A stretch of 64,000 nucleotides of DNA from Campylobacter avium LMG 24591 (GTDB taxonomy: Bacteria > Campylobacterota > Campylobacteria > Campylobacterales > Campylobacteraceae): contig NZ_CP022347.1 in assembly GCF_002238335.1 (NCBI RefSeq), forward strand, positions 620,001 to 684,000, written 5' to 3'. Below are positions 45,125 to 54,482 of this stretch, piece after piece (the stretch's first letter is position 1; each line of letters opens with the position of its first letter). The position numbers and the translations under genes are program-made. Below the pieces are notes generated by a model, which saw only the letters and a list, made by a program, of their open reading frames with translations, was not told where the DNA came from and ran no database searches.

Positions 45125-46054
45125 TTAATCTGAAAAAATACTTTTGTTTAGTATATTCTTTATAGTGTGATAGGATATAAAAACTATCATAAGGACTAAA
45201 GCAAGAAATATGAACAAGGCAAAATTCATAAAAAATGACGAAGCGCTTAATTCATAAGCTTTAAAACAAGCTATGCACATAGCTGCACTTGGAAAGGTAA
45301 AAGCCCACCAAGATAAAGCAAAATTTAGCTTTAAAAAGTTTTTATACATAAATACTAATAATATACTAAAAAACAAGGCTAAATTTAAAAGCATTATAGC
45401 AAAAACATCAAAGCTATTAGTTAGTTTTAAATAGTCTAAAAAGCCAACCGAAGGCGGCGCTATCATTATAAAAAGCGTTGGCATAAATTTATTTGGAAGT
45501 TGTGAGTGAAATAAAATCCTGTAAAAAATGATACAAAAAAGAACCAACCAAAAAAACATAGCCAAAGAAAAATAAAACCAAAGCCAAGGCTCAACCGTTC
45601 TAGCTCCTACAATTATAATCAAATTCCCAACCACTGGTATAAACCAAGCCGGGCTTGAATGCTCTATCTCTAAATTTTTATTTATCCAAAAAGAAATGAT
45701 ATAAAAGCTCAAATAAGTTTGAAGGACTAAGGCTATATAAAATAAAGTATCGTGCAAGAACACAAAATCTTGCCATAAATTTGCTAAAATCAGCAAAGAT
45801 ATAGGAAAGGTGGAAAAGAAATTTATCTTTATGGTATTAGAAAATTCTTTTTTGACCTCATCAAAATGTTTAAATATCTTAATAATATAAAGCAAAGTTA
45901 TAAGACAAAACAAAAAGCTTACAAAAAATCTAAGAAGTATGAAATAAAAATCAGAAAAAAATGCTATTTTTATAAGCTCCCTATAAGCCATAGCAAAGCC
46001 TCCAAGCCCCATAGTAACGGCAAAAAACATAATGTGAAAATGAGCTAAATTCAT
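45125..46054 (-). CDS. TDT/SLAC1-family transporter (TehA-like)
   Basis: A 309-residue membrane protein with about ten helices and very little loop sequence. The start (AHFHIMFFAVTMGLGGFAMAYREL) and the WFIPVVGNLIIIVGAR, FMPTLFIMIAPPSVGF and WWAFTFPSAA segments match the tellurite-resistance/dicarboxylate transporter family. Members carry tellurite, sulfite or C4 acids. It lies 9 bp upstream of the ept-like gene on the same strand, so they probably share a transcript. Substrate unknown. Confidence 0.82.
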   Translation of the reverse strand: MNLAHFHIMFFAVTMGLGGFAMAYRELIKIAFFSDFYFILLRFFVSFLFCLITLLYIIKIFKHFDEVKKEFSNTIKINFFSTFPISLLILANLWQDFVFLHDTLFYIALVLQTYLSFYIISFWINKNLEIEHSSPAWFIPVVGNLIIIVGARTVEPWLWFYFSLAMFFWLVLFCIIFYRILFHSQLPNKFMPTLFIMIAPPSVGFLDYLKLTNSFDVFAIMLLNLALFFSILLVFMYKNFLKLNFALSWWAFTFPSAAMCIACFKAYELSASSFFMNFALFIFLALVLMIVFISYHTIKNILNKSIFSD

Positions 46055-46116
46055 AATTTTCCTTTTGTTATATATAAAAATTTATTTTATACTGTGTTTT
46101 TTAATGAAAAATTTAT

Positions 46117-46122
46117 TATAAT
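46117..46122 (+). promoter_or_regulatory. -10 box for the 5-oxoprolinase operon
   Basis: TATAAT, 21 bp before the pxpA ATG at 46143, in the divergent gap with the TDT transporter gene. Confidence 0.55.
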
Positions 46123-46142
46123 CTAAACTAAAAGGCTAAATA

Positions 46143-46910
46143 ATGTTAAAAGTTGATTTAAATAGCGATTTAGGTGAAGCTTTTTCTATTTATAAAATGG
46201 GGCTTGATGAGGAAATTTTAAAATACATAAGCTCTGCTAATATAGCTTGCGGCTTTCACGCTGGCGATCCTATGGTTATGGATAAAACAATATCTTTAGC
46301 TAAGACAAATAATGTCAAAATAGGTGCTCACCCTTCATTTCCAGACCTTTTGGGATTTGGACGCCGGGAGATGAAGATTAGTTTTGATGAAGCAAAAAAC
46401 TACACGCTTTATCAATTAGGTGCTTTATCAGCCTTTGCAAAGGCACATAATACAAAAATTTCTCACTTAAAAGCACACGGAGCTTTTTATAATATGGCTT
46501 GTAAAGATGAAATGCTTTCTCTTGCTTTATGCGAAGCGATAGCTTCATTTGATGAAAATATCATTTTGCTTGGACTTAGCTCTTCTTTAATGTGTGAGAG
46601 TGCAAGAAAAAAAGGACTAAGATATGCAAATGAAGTCTTTGCAGATAGGGCTTACAATGAGGACGGCACTCTTGTTTCAAGGTCTATAAAAGGCTCTGTA
46701 ATAGACGATGAACAAGAGGCTATAAAAAGAGTGATCAATATGGTAAAAAATGGAAAAGTTAGCACTATAAATGGCAAGGAAATAGACATAAAAGCTGATA
46801 GTATCTGTGTTCACGGAGATAATGCAAAGGCTTTGGACTTTGTTAAAAATATAAGCTTAGAGCTTAAAAATGCCGGTATTAAAATTTCTAGCTTAGAGGA
46901 GCTTGTCTAA
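46143..46910 (+). CDS. pxpA: 5-oxoprolinase subunit A (LamB/YcsF family)
   Basis: A 255-residue LamB/YcsF protein, one of three subunits that hydrolyse 5-oxoproline (pyroglutamate) to glutamate with ATP. N-terminal [10 protein letters not shown] and [28 protein letters not shown] and KAHGAFYN are characteristic. First gene of a five-gene operon; its stop overlaps the next start by 1 bp. Physiology: salvage of a damaged glutamine/glutamate product. Confidence 0.94.
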   Translation: MLKVDLNSDLGEAFSIYKMGLDEEILKYISSANIACGFHAGDPMVMDKTISLAKTNNVKIGAHPSFPDLLGFGRREMKISFDEAKNYTLYQLGALSAFAKAHNTKISHLKAHGAFYNMACKDEMLSLALCEAIASFDENIILLGLSSSLMCESARKKGLRYANEVFADRAYNEDGTLVSRSIKGSVIDDEQEAIKRVINMVKNGKVSTINGKEIDIKADSICVHGDNAKALDFVKNISLELKNAGIKISSLEELV

Positions 46911-48079
46911 TGCAAAACAAAACAGCCTTAATAGGAGCAGCTTTTTTAATGGCTACTTCAGCCATAGGACCGGGCTTTTTAACCCAAACTGCAAGTTTTA
47001 CTTCTACCTTGCTTGCCTCTTTTGGTTTTGTTATCTTAGTATCCATCATCTTAGATATAGGAGCACAGCTTAATATCTGGAGGGTTATAGGAGTAGCTAA
47101 AAAAAGAGGGCAAGACATTGCAAATATGGTATTTCCCGGACTTGGTGCTTTTATAGCTATTTTAGTAGCTCTTGGTGGCTTTATTTTTAATATGGGAAAT
47201 ATAGCAGGCTCTGCCTTGGGCTTAAAACTCATCTTTGGTATAGATTTAATTAGCGCTGCTATTATTAGCTGTGTTATAGCACTTGGGATCTTTATCTTTA
47301 AAAAAGCTGGTGAGCTTATGGATAAATTTATAGTCTTAGCAGGATTTGTTATGATTATCATAACAGCTTATGTGGCTTTTTCGTCAAATCCTCCTTATTT
47401 ATTAGCCTTAAAAGAAAGTTTCATACCCTCAAAGATAGACACCTTAGCCATAGTTACCCTAGTAGGTGGCACGGTTGGCGGATACATAGTTTTTTCAGGA
47501 GCTCATAGGCTAATAGATGCAAAATTAGTAGGTCAAGAAAATTTAAAACACATAAACAAGGCAGCTGTAAGTGGCATACTCGTAACTGCTGTTATGAGAG
47601 TTCTTTTATTCTTAGCTGTTTTAGGAGTTGTAAGCTCTGGTTTTATAATAGATAAGGAAAATCCAGCAGGTTCAGTTTTTAAAGAGGCTTTAGGGGACTT
47701 AGGGCTTAAATTCTTTGGAGTGGTCTTGTTTTTAGCAGCTATTTCCTCTGTCATAGGAGCTGCATATACTTCTGTTTCTTTTATAAGATCCTTTCATAGC
47801 TTACTTGATAAGTATAATCGCTTTGTGGTTATGTTTTTTATAGCCTTTTCAACAGCTGTTTTTTGTATCTTGGGACAGTCTCCTACCCAGCTACTTATAC
47901 TAGCAGGAACTATTAATGGCTTTATACTGCCTATAACCTTGCTTGTGATGATTATAGCAGCGCACAAAACAAGTATAGTTGGTGATTACAAGCACCCAAA
48001 ACTAATGAGTGCCTTTGGACTTTTAATAGTTGCTTTGATGTCTGTAATGGCGGTGCTTACTATGCTAAAGCTTTTTTAG
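46910..48079 (+). CDS. NRAMP-related transporter, YcsG-like
   Basis: A 389-residue membrane protein with about eleven helices, distantly related to NRAMP divalent metal transporters (GPGFLTQTASF near the N-terminus, replacing the DPGN metal motif of true NRAMPs). The same family (YcsG) sits next to pxpA (ycsF) in Bacillus subtilis. Because the metal-binding DPGN is not conserved, import of 5-oxoproline or another organic substrate is more likely than metal transport; that is inference from context. It abuts pxpB with no gap. Confidence 0.8.
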   Translation: MQNKTALIGAAFLMATSAIGPGFLTQTASFTSTLLASFGFVILVSIILDIGAQLNIWRVIGVAKKRGQDIANMVFPGLGAFIAILVALGGFIFNMGNIAGSALGLKLIFGIDLISAAIISCVIALGIFIFKKAGELMDKFIVLAGFVMIIITAYVAFSSNPPYLLALKESFIPSKIDTLAIVTLVGGTVGGYIVFSGAHRLIDAKLVGQENLKHINKAAVSGILVTAVMRVLLFLAVLGVVSSGFIIDKENPAGSVFKEALGDLGLKFFGVVLFLAAISSVIGAAYTSVSFIRSFHSLLDKYNRFVVMFFIAFSTAVFCILGQSPTQLLILAGTINGFILPITLLVMIIAAHKTSIVGDYKHPKLMSAFGLLIVALMSVMAVLTMLKLF

Positions 48080-48820
48080 ATGTTTGATATATACATAAAC
48101 AGCACAGATAGCATTTTGCTTAAATTTAAGCAAGAAATCAGCCCTGCTATAAATTCACAGGTTTTAGCCCTAAAAGAAAGGATAGAAAGGGCAAGGTGTA
48201 AATTTGAAATTTTAGGCATACAAGAGCTTGTTAGTGCTTATGCTTCCTTGCTTGTTTATTATGATCCTTTTAAACTTTCTTTATCCTCTTTAAAAGACTT
48301 TTTAGAAAATATAAAAAAAGAAAGACTAAACATAGAGCAAAAAAGCTCTTTGTGTATGAATGTTCCTCTATGTTATGATGAGGAATTTGGGCTTGATTTG
48401 GACTTTGTTTGCTCACATACAAGGCTTAGTAAAGATGAGCTTATAAAACTTCACACAAAGCCTTTTTATAGAATTTATATGTTGGGTTTTATGGCCGGTT
48501 TTGCATATCTTGGAGGGCTTGATGAGAGGCTTTTTACGCCTAGACTTAAAAGTCCTCGCACAAGCTTAGAAAGCGGTAGCGTTGGCATAGCTGATAAACA
48601 AACCGGAATTTATCCTATAAAAAGTCCGGGCGGTTGGCAAATCATCGCTAGAAGCCCGCTTTCATTTTTTGATAAGCAAAACGAAAGTAAGCCTGTTTTA
48701 CTTGAGGCTGGAATGTTTTTGAAATTTAAGGCTATAGATAAAAAAGAATACTATGAGATAAAAGAAGCCGTAGATAAAAAGGCTTATAAAAGGGAGCTTT
48801 ATGAGTATAAGGGTTCTTAA
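48080..48820 (+). CDS. pxpB: 5-oxoprolinase subunit B (KipI family)
   Basis: A 246-residue protein of the allophanate hydrolase subunit 1/KipI family. The signature GSVGIADKQTGIYPIKSPGGW and FMAGFAYLGGLDE are clear. It forms the catalytic pair with PxpC and works with PxpA. It overlaps pxpC by 20 bp. Confidence 0.93.
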   Translation: MFDIYINSTDSILLKFKQEISPAINSQVLALKERIERARCKFEILGIQELVSAYASLLVYYDPFKLSLSSLKDFLENIKKERLNIEQKSSLCMNVPLCYDEEFGLDLDFVCSHTRLSKDELIKLHTKPFYRIYMLGFMAGFAYLGGLDERLFTPRLKSPRTSLESGSVGIADKQTGIYPIKSPGGWQIIARSPLSFFDKQNESKPVLLEAGMFLKFKAIDKKEYYEIKEAVDKKAYKRELYEYKGS

Positions 48821-49766
48821 GCCTTCTATAAATTCAAGCTTACAAGATCTTGGTAGGAAAAATTACGCAAATTTTGGTATAGCAAGAAGCGGCGCTTGTG
48901 ATACTCATTCTTTAATGATAGCAAATATCTTGCTTGGAAATTTTTACGCAGAGGCTGGGCTTGAGCTTTGCTTAAATGGCGGGACTTACGAGTTTTTAGA
49001 TGAGCATTATTTTTGCTTAAGTGGGGCTGATTTTTGTGCTAAATTAAACTCAAAAGACATAAAAACATGCAAGGTATATAAGGCTAAAAAAGGAGATATT
49101 TTAGAGCTAGGATTAGCCAAATTTGGCTTTAGAGGGTATTTATGCGTGGCTGGTGGCTTTGAGTGTAAGGAATTTTTAGCAAGTAAGAGTTCTGATTTTA
49201 AAATGGGCGTTGGACTTTTTGATGGAAGAGCTATGCAAAAAGGAGATATTTTAGAGTGTAAAAATAGCTTTAAGCCCTTTAATCTAGAAAAAAGAGAGTG
49301 TGAAAATCCTTATGAAAATTTAGCTCAAACACTAGAAATAAGGGTTTTAATAGGCACAGATAAAGAATCTTTCACTGAAAAAGGCTTAAATACCTTTTTT
49401 AATACAAGATATAAAATAAGCTCTAAAAGCGATAGAATGGCTATACACACAGAAGCAGATGAAAAGATAGAGCATAAAGATAAGGCTGATATAATATCAG
49501 ATCCAGCAGTATTTGGCAATATACAAGTGCCTCAAAATGGACTTCCTATCATACTAATGGCGGGTAGGCAAAGCACAGGAGGATATACAAAGATAGCAAC
49601 GGTGATAGAAAATGACTTATCCTTACTAGCCCAAGCAAAACTTGGCTCTTTTATAGAATTTATAGAAGTAGATATAAATGAAGCCTTAAGCTTGTATAAA
49701 GAAAGAATAAAAGAGCTTAAAAAATTAGATGAAAGGATGAATTTAAATTTTGAAAGATTATTCTAA
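48801..49766 (+). CDS. pxpC: 5-oxoprolinase subunit C (KipA family)
   Basis: A 321-residue biotin-dependent carboxyltransferase-like protein (allophanate hydrolase subunit 2). Motifs: SSLQDLGRKNYANFGI, SDRMAIHTEAD and IQVPQNGLPIILMAGRQS-TGGY. Together with PxpA and PxpB it completes ATP-dependent 5-oxoproline opening. Overlaps both neighbours. Confidence 0.93.
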   Translation: MSIRVLKPSINSSLQDLGRKNYANFGIARSGACDTHSLMIANILLGNFYAEAGLELCLNGGTYEFLDEHYFCLSGADFCAKLNSKDIKTCKVYKAKKGDILELGLAKFGFRGYLCVAGGFECKEFLASKSSDFKMGVGLFDGRAMQKGDILECKNSFKPFNLEKRECENPYENLAQTLEIRVLIGTDKESFTEKGLNTFFNTRYKISSKSDRMAIHTEADEKIEHKDKADIISDPAVFGNIQVPQNGLPIILMAGRQSTGGYTKIATVIENDLSLLAQAKLGSFIEFIEVDINEALSLYKERIKELKKLDERMNLNFERLF

Positions 49767-50544
49767 AACAAGCCCTAAAGAACTAAGAGAGCTTATAAGA
49801 AAGGGCGAGATAAAGGAACAAACCTCAGGTATGGCTCTTGGTTTTGCACAAGCAAATTTAGTGATTTTACCAAGAGTTTATGCGAAAGATTTTGAGAAGT
49901 TTTGTAAAGAAAATAGCAAACCTTGCCCTATTTTAGAGGTGCTTGAGGGTAAAATAAGTAAAAAAATAGCTAAGGGTGCAGACATTTACAGCGATTTACC
50001 AAAGTATTTCATATACGAAAATGGAGTAAAAGTAGCTGAAGAATACGATGTAAGCAAATATTATAAGGATGATTTTGTAGGCTTTTTGCTGGGCTGTTCT
50101 TTTTCTTTTGAGGAAGCTCTTATGAAAGAAGGACTTGAGATAAGGCATATAAGCTTAAAAAGAAATGTGCCTATGTATAAGAGCAATATAAAGCTTAAAA
50201 AAGTGGGAATTTTTGAGGGAGAAATGGTGCTTTCTATGAGACCATTTAGCTTAAATGAGGCAAAAAAAGCTTATGATATAACTAAAAGATTTCCCTTAGT
50301 TCACGGAGAGCCCGTGCATATAGGAGATGAAAAAGAGCTTGGAATTTCTAATATAAATGAGCCTGATTTTGGCGATAAACCTTTGATAAAAGAAGGCGAA
50401 GTACCTGTTTTTTGGGCTTGTGGAGTTACACCTCAAAATGTCATAATGAAAACAAAGCTTCCCTTTGTCATAACTCACGCACCGGGCTTTATGTTTATCA
50501 CAGATATTTTAAATGAGGATTTAAAGGATAAAATTTCTTTGTAA
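49750..50544 (+). CDS. DUF1445 family putative hydro-lyase (YcsI-like)
   Basis: A 264-residue protein matching the DUF1445/YcsI family (TSGMALGFAQANLVILP, FLLGCSFSFEEALM, NVPMYKSNI, FWACGVTPQN, ITHAPGFMFITD). B. subtilis ycsI lies in the same ycsFG-ycsI-kip cluster, and eukaryotic relatives are D-glutamate cyclases that form 5-oxo-D-proline. A matching role here (D-glutamate to or from 5-oxoproline) is attractive but inferred. TTG at 49750 is the start that keeps the family N-terminus; it overlaps pxpC by 17 bp. Confidence 0.82.
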   Translation: MKDYSKTSPKELRELIRKGEIKEQTSGMALGFAQANLVILPRVYAKDFEKFCKENSKPCPILEVLEGKISKKIAKGADIYSDLPKYFIYENGVKVAEEYDVSKYYKDDFVGFLLGCSFSFEEALMKEGLEIRHISLKRNVPMYKSNIKLKKVGIFEGEMVLSMRPFSLNEAKKAYDITKRFPLVHGEPVHIGDEKELGISNINEPDFGDKPLIKEGEVPVFWACGVTPQNVIMKTKLPFVITHAPGFMFITDILNEDLKDKISL

Positions 50545-50547
50545 AAG

Positions 50548-51465
50548 CTATAAACTAATGCTTTTTTTGAAAAACTCTGCATATTTGCTCTTGCTTTCTA
50601 TAAATTCATAGCTTTTAAGCAGGTCCAAATTATTATCCAAGCAGCTTATTAAAAGCTCAAGCACGGAGCAAGCCTCCTTTGGCTCTATATGAGCTGGGCA
50701 TTTTTTAGCATTTGTATAATGATGATGAAGTTTGTATATCAAGGCACTGTTACGAATTTCTACAAGCAACATTTCAAGTGGAGCCTTAAAAAACATAAAA
50801 TTTTCCTTTATGTTTATAGACAGATAAAAGATATCAAGTCCATAAATTTTTAAAGAATAAGAGTCAAAAAAGTATAGGGACTTGTTTAAATTATCCTTAA
50901 AAGTGTGTAGCATAAGCTCTAAAATAGCGAGTTTTTGTTCTTTCGTGTAAAAATTTCCTATGGGCGAAAAGCAAAATTCAAGCAAGGATTTTATAGAGTA
51001 CCACTCACTTGCCGCAAAGGAGTAAGCACGCATTTTCTCCCCTCTTTTTTTACGGTAGTATCTAGCTTCTTCGCTATCTATGTTTTGATACACTGAGGGC
51101 ACTATAAAGTCTCTGTAGGCTGGATTTGGAAAAGAAGGATGTAAGATTAAAGAGCCCTCATTTTCATTTTCATATATATATTTTAGTCCCCCTACATAAC
51201 CTTCGTCTATGATTTTAATCTCCTCTTTAAAAAGACCATTTAAAATGCTATGAAATTCCACATCATCGCTATCCCAAATTTTAAGTGGATAGCGAAAGAA
51301 TTCGCATATTTTTTCCTTGCTATCTTTATCAAGCTCTTTTTTATCTTTATTTTCTAACCAAGAAAGTATAGTTCTTCTATCTTTGCCTAAGATTTTTGCA
51401 AATTTGCTTAGACTTAGTGCTGATTTTTTAAAGATTTCTTGCATTTTTTCTCTAGTATTTAGCAT
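50548..51465 (-). CDS. HTH transcriptional regulator divergent from prp operon
   Basis: A 305-residue protein with an N-terminal XRE-like helix-turn-helix (about 10-55, SLSKFAKILGKDRRTILSWLENK) and a long C-terminal domain I do not recognise (GGLKYIYENENEGSLILHP, KMRAYSFAASEWYSIKSLLEFCF). It is encoded head to head with prpEBCD across 234 bp and tail to tail with the DUF1445 gene, 3 bp apart. Divergent position suggests control of the methylcitrate operon, perhaps sensing propionyl-CoA or 2-methylcitrate; this is inference. It is not a sigma-54-type PrpR. Confidence 0.7.
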   Translation of the reverse strand: MLNTREKMQEIFKKSALSLSKFAKILGKDRRTILSWLENKDKKELDKDSKEKICEFFRYPLKIWDSDDVEFHSILNGLFKEEIKIIDEGYVGGLKYIYENENEGSLILHPSFPNPAYRDFIVPSVYQNIDSEEARYYRKKRGEKMRAYSFAASEWYSIKSLLEFCFSPIGNFYTKEQKLAILELMLHTFKDNLNKSLYFFDSYSLKIYGLDIFYLSINIKENFMFFKAPLEMLLVEIRNSALIYKLHHHYTNAKKCPAHIEPKEACSVLELLISCLDNNLDLLKSYEFIESKSKYAEFFKKSISL

Positions 51466-51547
51466 AACTTTTCATCCTTTTAAAAAATGTTACTATTCTT
51501 TACACAAAAGCTTATAAGTTAAATTTTAAATGCCTGTAAATTCTACA

Positions 51548-51587
51548 ATATTTTTATACAATCTCTTAAAAAATGTATAAAAAATAT
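51548..51587. promoter_or_regulatory. Imperfect inverted repeat in the regulator-prpE gap
   Basis: ATATTTTTATACA (51548-51560) and TGTATAAAAAATAT (51574-51587) are complementary apart from one extra base. They lie midway between the HTH gene and prpE and could be an operator. The region is very AT-rich, so chance is a real possibility. Confidence 0.3.
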
Positions 51588-51663
51588 GCAAAAAAATTTT
51601 TTTAGTGTGAATTTGCAACATAATGTAAAGTTTTTTTACCTTTTATTTTTTTAAAAAAACACT

Positions 51664-51669
51664 TATAAT
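51664..51669 (+). promoter_or_regulatory. -10 box for prpEBCD
   Basis: TATAAT, 30 bp before the prpE ATG (51700), with T-rich sequence upstream as usual for Campylobacter promoters and GAAAGGAAAGG as ribosome site. Confidence 0.6.
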
Positions 51670-51699
51670 ACTTGAAATTTCGCAAAGAAAGGAAAGGCT

Positions 51700-53610
51700 A
51701 TGTCAGCTTATGAAAAAGCATATAAAGAGTCCTTAGAAAATCCGGAAAAATTCTGGGCAGAGGCTGCTAAAAAAGTTCATTGGTATAATGAATGGGATAA
51801 GGTGCTTGATGATAGCGATGGGCACTATAAGTGGTTTGTAGGCGGTTATATGAATACTTGCTATAACGCTCTTGACTTGCATGTGCATAATGGAAGAGGC
51901 GATCAAGTAGCCTTAATCTATGATTCTCCGGTTACTGATACTAAGAAAAAATACACTTATAAACAGCTAAGAGACAGGGTTGCTAAGGTGGCTGGAATTT
52001 TAGCAAACAAAGGCGTTGTAAAGGGCGATAGGGTTATCATTTATATGCCTATGATACCTGAAGCTGTTATAGCAATGCTTGCTTGTGCTAGATTAGGAGC
52101 TATTCATAGTGTTGTTTTTGGAGGTTTTGCAGCACACGAATTAGCCACTAGGATAGAGGACGCTAAACCTAGAGTTGTGATGAGTGCAAGCTGTGGTATA
52201 GAGGTTAGCAATATCATAGAGTATAAGCCTATACTTGATGAGGCTATTAAGAAAAGCTCTCACAAGCCTACTACTTGTATTATCTGGCAAAGACCACAGT
52301 ACAGGGCAAATATGCTTCCTTGGCGTGATGTGGATTGGGAAAGTGAGGAGGAAAAAACCAGAGGAGTTGATCCAGTGCCTGTTTTAGCAACAGATCCTTT
52401 GTATATCTTATACACATCAGGAACTACAGGACTTCCAAAGGGTGTTATAAGGTCAAATGGAGGGCATTCTGTGGCTATGAAATGGTCTATGGATAATATC
52501 TACAATGCTAAGGCAGGCGATGTTTTTTTCACAGCCTCTGATGTTGGCTGGGTTGTAGGGCACTCTTATATAGTTTATGCACCTTTGATGAATGGCTGCA
52601 CCACCATAGTTTATGAGGGAAAGCCGGTTAGAACTCCTAATCCATCAGCCTTTTGGCGTATAGTGGATGAGTATAAGGTAAATGTGCTTTTTTCAGCTCC
52701 AACTGCCTTTCGTGCCATAAAAAAAGAAGATCCAAAGGCTGAGTGGGTAAAAAAATACAATCTTGACAGCCTAAGAACCATCTTTGTAGCCGGCGAAAGA
52801 TGTGATAGTGATACTCTTAAATGGATACAAAAGGTTACAAAAAAAGATGTTATAGATAATTGGTGGCAAACAGAGACTAGCTGGGCTATAGCTGCAAATC
52901 CTATGGGACTTGAGCCTCACCCTGTAAAACCCGGAAGCCCTACAAAAGCAATGCCAGGCTTCAATCTAAAGGTATTAGATGAAAATGGCAAAGAACTAGC
53001 TGCTGGAAAAAAAGGTGCTTTGGTTTTAAAGCTTCCTTTACCTCCAGCTTGTTTAATGGGAATTTGGGAAAATGATGAAAGATATAGAAAGGGCTACTTA
53101 GAACAATATCCGGGCTATTATCTCACAGGAGATACTGGCTACATAGATAAGGACGGTTATGTTTATGTTTTAGGCAGAATGGACGGCATTATAAATGTTG
53201 CAGGACATAGGCTTTCAACCGGAGAAATGGAAGAAATAGTAGCAAAACATCCAGATGTTGCCGAATGTGCTGTAATTGGTGTAAATGATGAGTTAAAGGG
53301 CGAAATTCCTATGGGTTTTATCGTGCTTAAAAGCGGTATAGAAAGGGATCACGCAGGTATAGTTGAGGGCGTAGTTTCTTTAGTAAGGCACGAGATAGGA
53401 GCTGTGGCTTCTTTTAAGATAGCAACCGTTGTTGATGCCTTGCCAAAGACTAGGTCAGGTAAAATTCTAAGAAAAAATTTAAGAGAAATAGCTGACGGGC
53501 TAGAGCTTAAAATTCCACCTACCATAGAAGATGAAAATGTTTTAAAACAGTGTCAAATAGCTATAAACAAGCTTGGTTATCCAAAAGAAAAGAAAGGAAA
53601 AGAAGAATGA
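51700..53610 (+). CDS. prpE: Propionyl-CoA synthetase
   Basis: Acyl-CoA synthetase of 636 residues that activates propionate. ANL-family motifs are present: [43 protein letters not shown] and the acetylation-prone catalytic lysine in [12 protein letters not shown]. The sequence type and operon position favour PrpE over acetyl-CoA synthetase, although both substrates may be used. Its stop overlaps the prpB start. Confidence 0.9.
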   Translation: MSAYEKAYKESLENPEKFWAEAAKKVHWYNEWDKVLDDSDGHYKWFVGGYMNTCYNALDLHVHNGRGDQVALIYDSPVTDTKKKYTYKQLRDRVAKVAGILANKGVVKGDRVIIYMPMIPEAVIAMLACARLGAIHSVVFGGFAAHELATRIEDAKPRVVMSASCGIEVSNIIEYKPILDEAIKKSSHKPTTCIIWQRPQYRANMLPWRDVDWESEEEKTRGVDPVPVLATDPLYILYTSGTTGLPKGVIRSNGGHSVAMKWSMDNIYNAKAGDVFFTASDVGWVVGHSYIVYAPLMNGCTTIVYEGKPVRTPNPSAFWRIVDEYKVNVLFSAPTAFRAIKKEDPKAEWVKKYNLDSLRTIFVAGERCDSDTLKWIQKVTKKDVIDNWWQTETSWAIAANPMGLEPHPVKPGSPTKAMPGFNLKVLDENGKELAAGKKGALVLKLPLPPACLMGIWENDERYRKGYLEQYPGYYLTGDTGYIDKDGYVYVLGRMDGIINVAGHRLSTGEMEEIVAKHPDVAECAVIGVNDELKGEIPMGFIVLKSGIERDHAGIVEGVVSLVRHEIGAVASFKIATVVDALPKTRSGKILRKNLREIADGLELKIPPTIEDENVLKQCQIAINKLGYPKEKKGKEE

Positions 53611-54482
53611 GTGCTGGAAAAAAATTTAAAGAACTTGTAAAGACAAGCAAACCCCTTGCCATAGTAGGCGCTATAAATGCTTATCAGGCTTTACAAGCCA
53701 CAAAGATAGGACATAAGGCTCTTTATCTTTCTGGCTCTGGTGTGGCAAGTGCAAGTTATGGCTTACCCGATCTTGGCATTATAGCTCTTGAAGAGGTTTG
53801 CATAGATGTGCGTAGAATTTGTGCTAGAGTAGATACTCCCTTGCTAGTTGACGCAGATACTGGCTTTGGAGGAGCTTTTAACATAGCAAGGACTATAAAA
53901 GAGCTAATTCGCGCAGGAGCAGCTGCAACTCATATAGAGGATCAGGTAAGTCAAAAAAGATGTGGGCATCGTCCAAATAAAGAGCTTGTAAGCAAGGATG
54001 AGATGTGCGATAGGATAAAGGCTGCTGTGGATGCAAAGATAGATCCTGATTTTGTAGTGATGGCAAGGACAGATGCACACGCCATAGAAGGACAAGAAAA
54101 AGCCATAGAAAGAGCTTTAGCCTATGTTGAGGCTGGGGCTGAAATGATTTTTGCTGAGGCTATACATAGCCTTGATGAGTATAAGCAATTTACCGATCTT
54201 ATAAAGGTGCCAGTTTTAGCAAATATAACAGAATTTGGAAAAACTCCTTATTTCACTCAAAAAGAACTAGCAGAGGTTGGAATTTCAATGGTTCTTTACC
54301 CACTTTCAGCAAATAGAGCCATAAACAAAGCAGCTTACAAAGTCTATGAAAGCATACTTAAAAATGGACATCAAAAAGAGGTTTTAGATTTAATGGAAAC
54401 AAGAGAGGAGTTATACTCTATGCTTGATTATTATTCTTATGAGCAAAAACTTGATAATTTATTTAAAAAGGATAAAAAATGA
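53607..54482 (+). CDS. prpB: 2-methylisocitrate lyase
   Basis: Cleaves 2-methylisocitrate to pyruvate and succinate. The 291 residues carry [28 protein letters not shown] and the isocitrate lyase superfamily catalytic loop KRCGHRPNK (the family K-K/R-C-G-H). ATG 53607 ([10 protein letters not shown]) follows AAGGAAAAG and overlaps prpE as ATGA; an upstream in-frame ATG inside prpE would give an unnatural leader. Confidence 0.94.
   Translation: MSAGKKFKELVKTSKPLAIVGAINAYQALQATKIGHKALYLSGSGVASASYGLPDLGIIALEEVCIDVRRICARVDTPLLVDADTGFGGAFNIARTIKELIRAGAAATHIEDQVSQKRCGHRPNKELVSKDEMCDRIKAAVDAKIDPDFVVMARTDAHAIEGQEKAIERALAYVEAGAEMIFAEAIHSLDEYKQFTDLIKVPVLANITEFGKTPYFTQKELAEVGISMVLYPLSANRAINKAAYKVYESILKNGHQKEVLDLMETREELYSMLDYYSYEQKLDNLFKKDKK

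Noticed and set aside
46888-47361. 157-codon ORF antisense to the pxpA end and NRAMP-like gene
   Set aside because: Low-complexity Ile/Lys/Pro-rich shadow frame; the sense frames encode clear families.
51498-51630. CTTTACA and TGTAAAG inverted pair about 120 bp apart in the regulator-prpE gap
   Set aside because: Seven-base words in AT-rich DNA at wide spacing are expected by chance.
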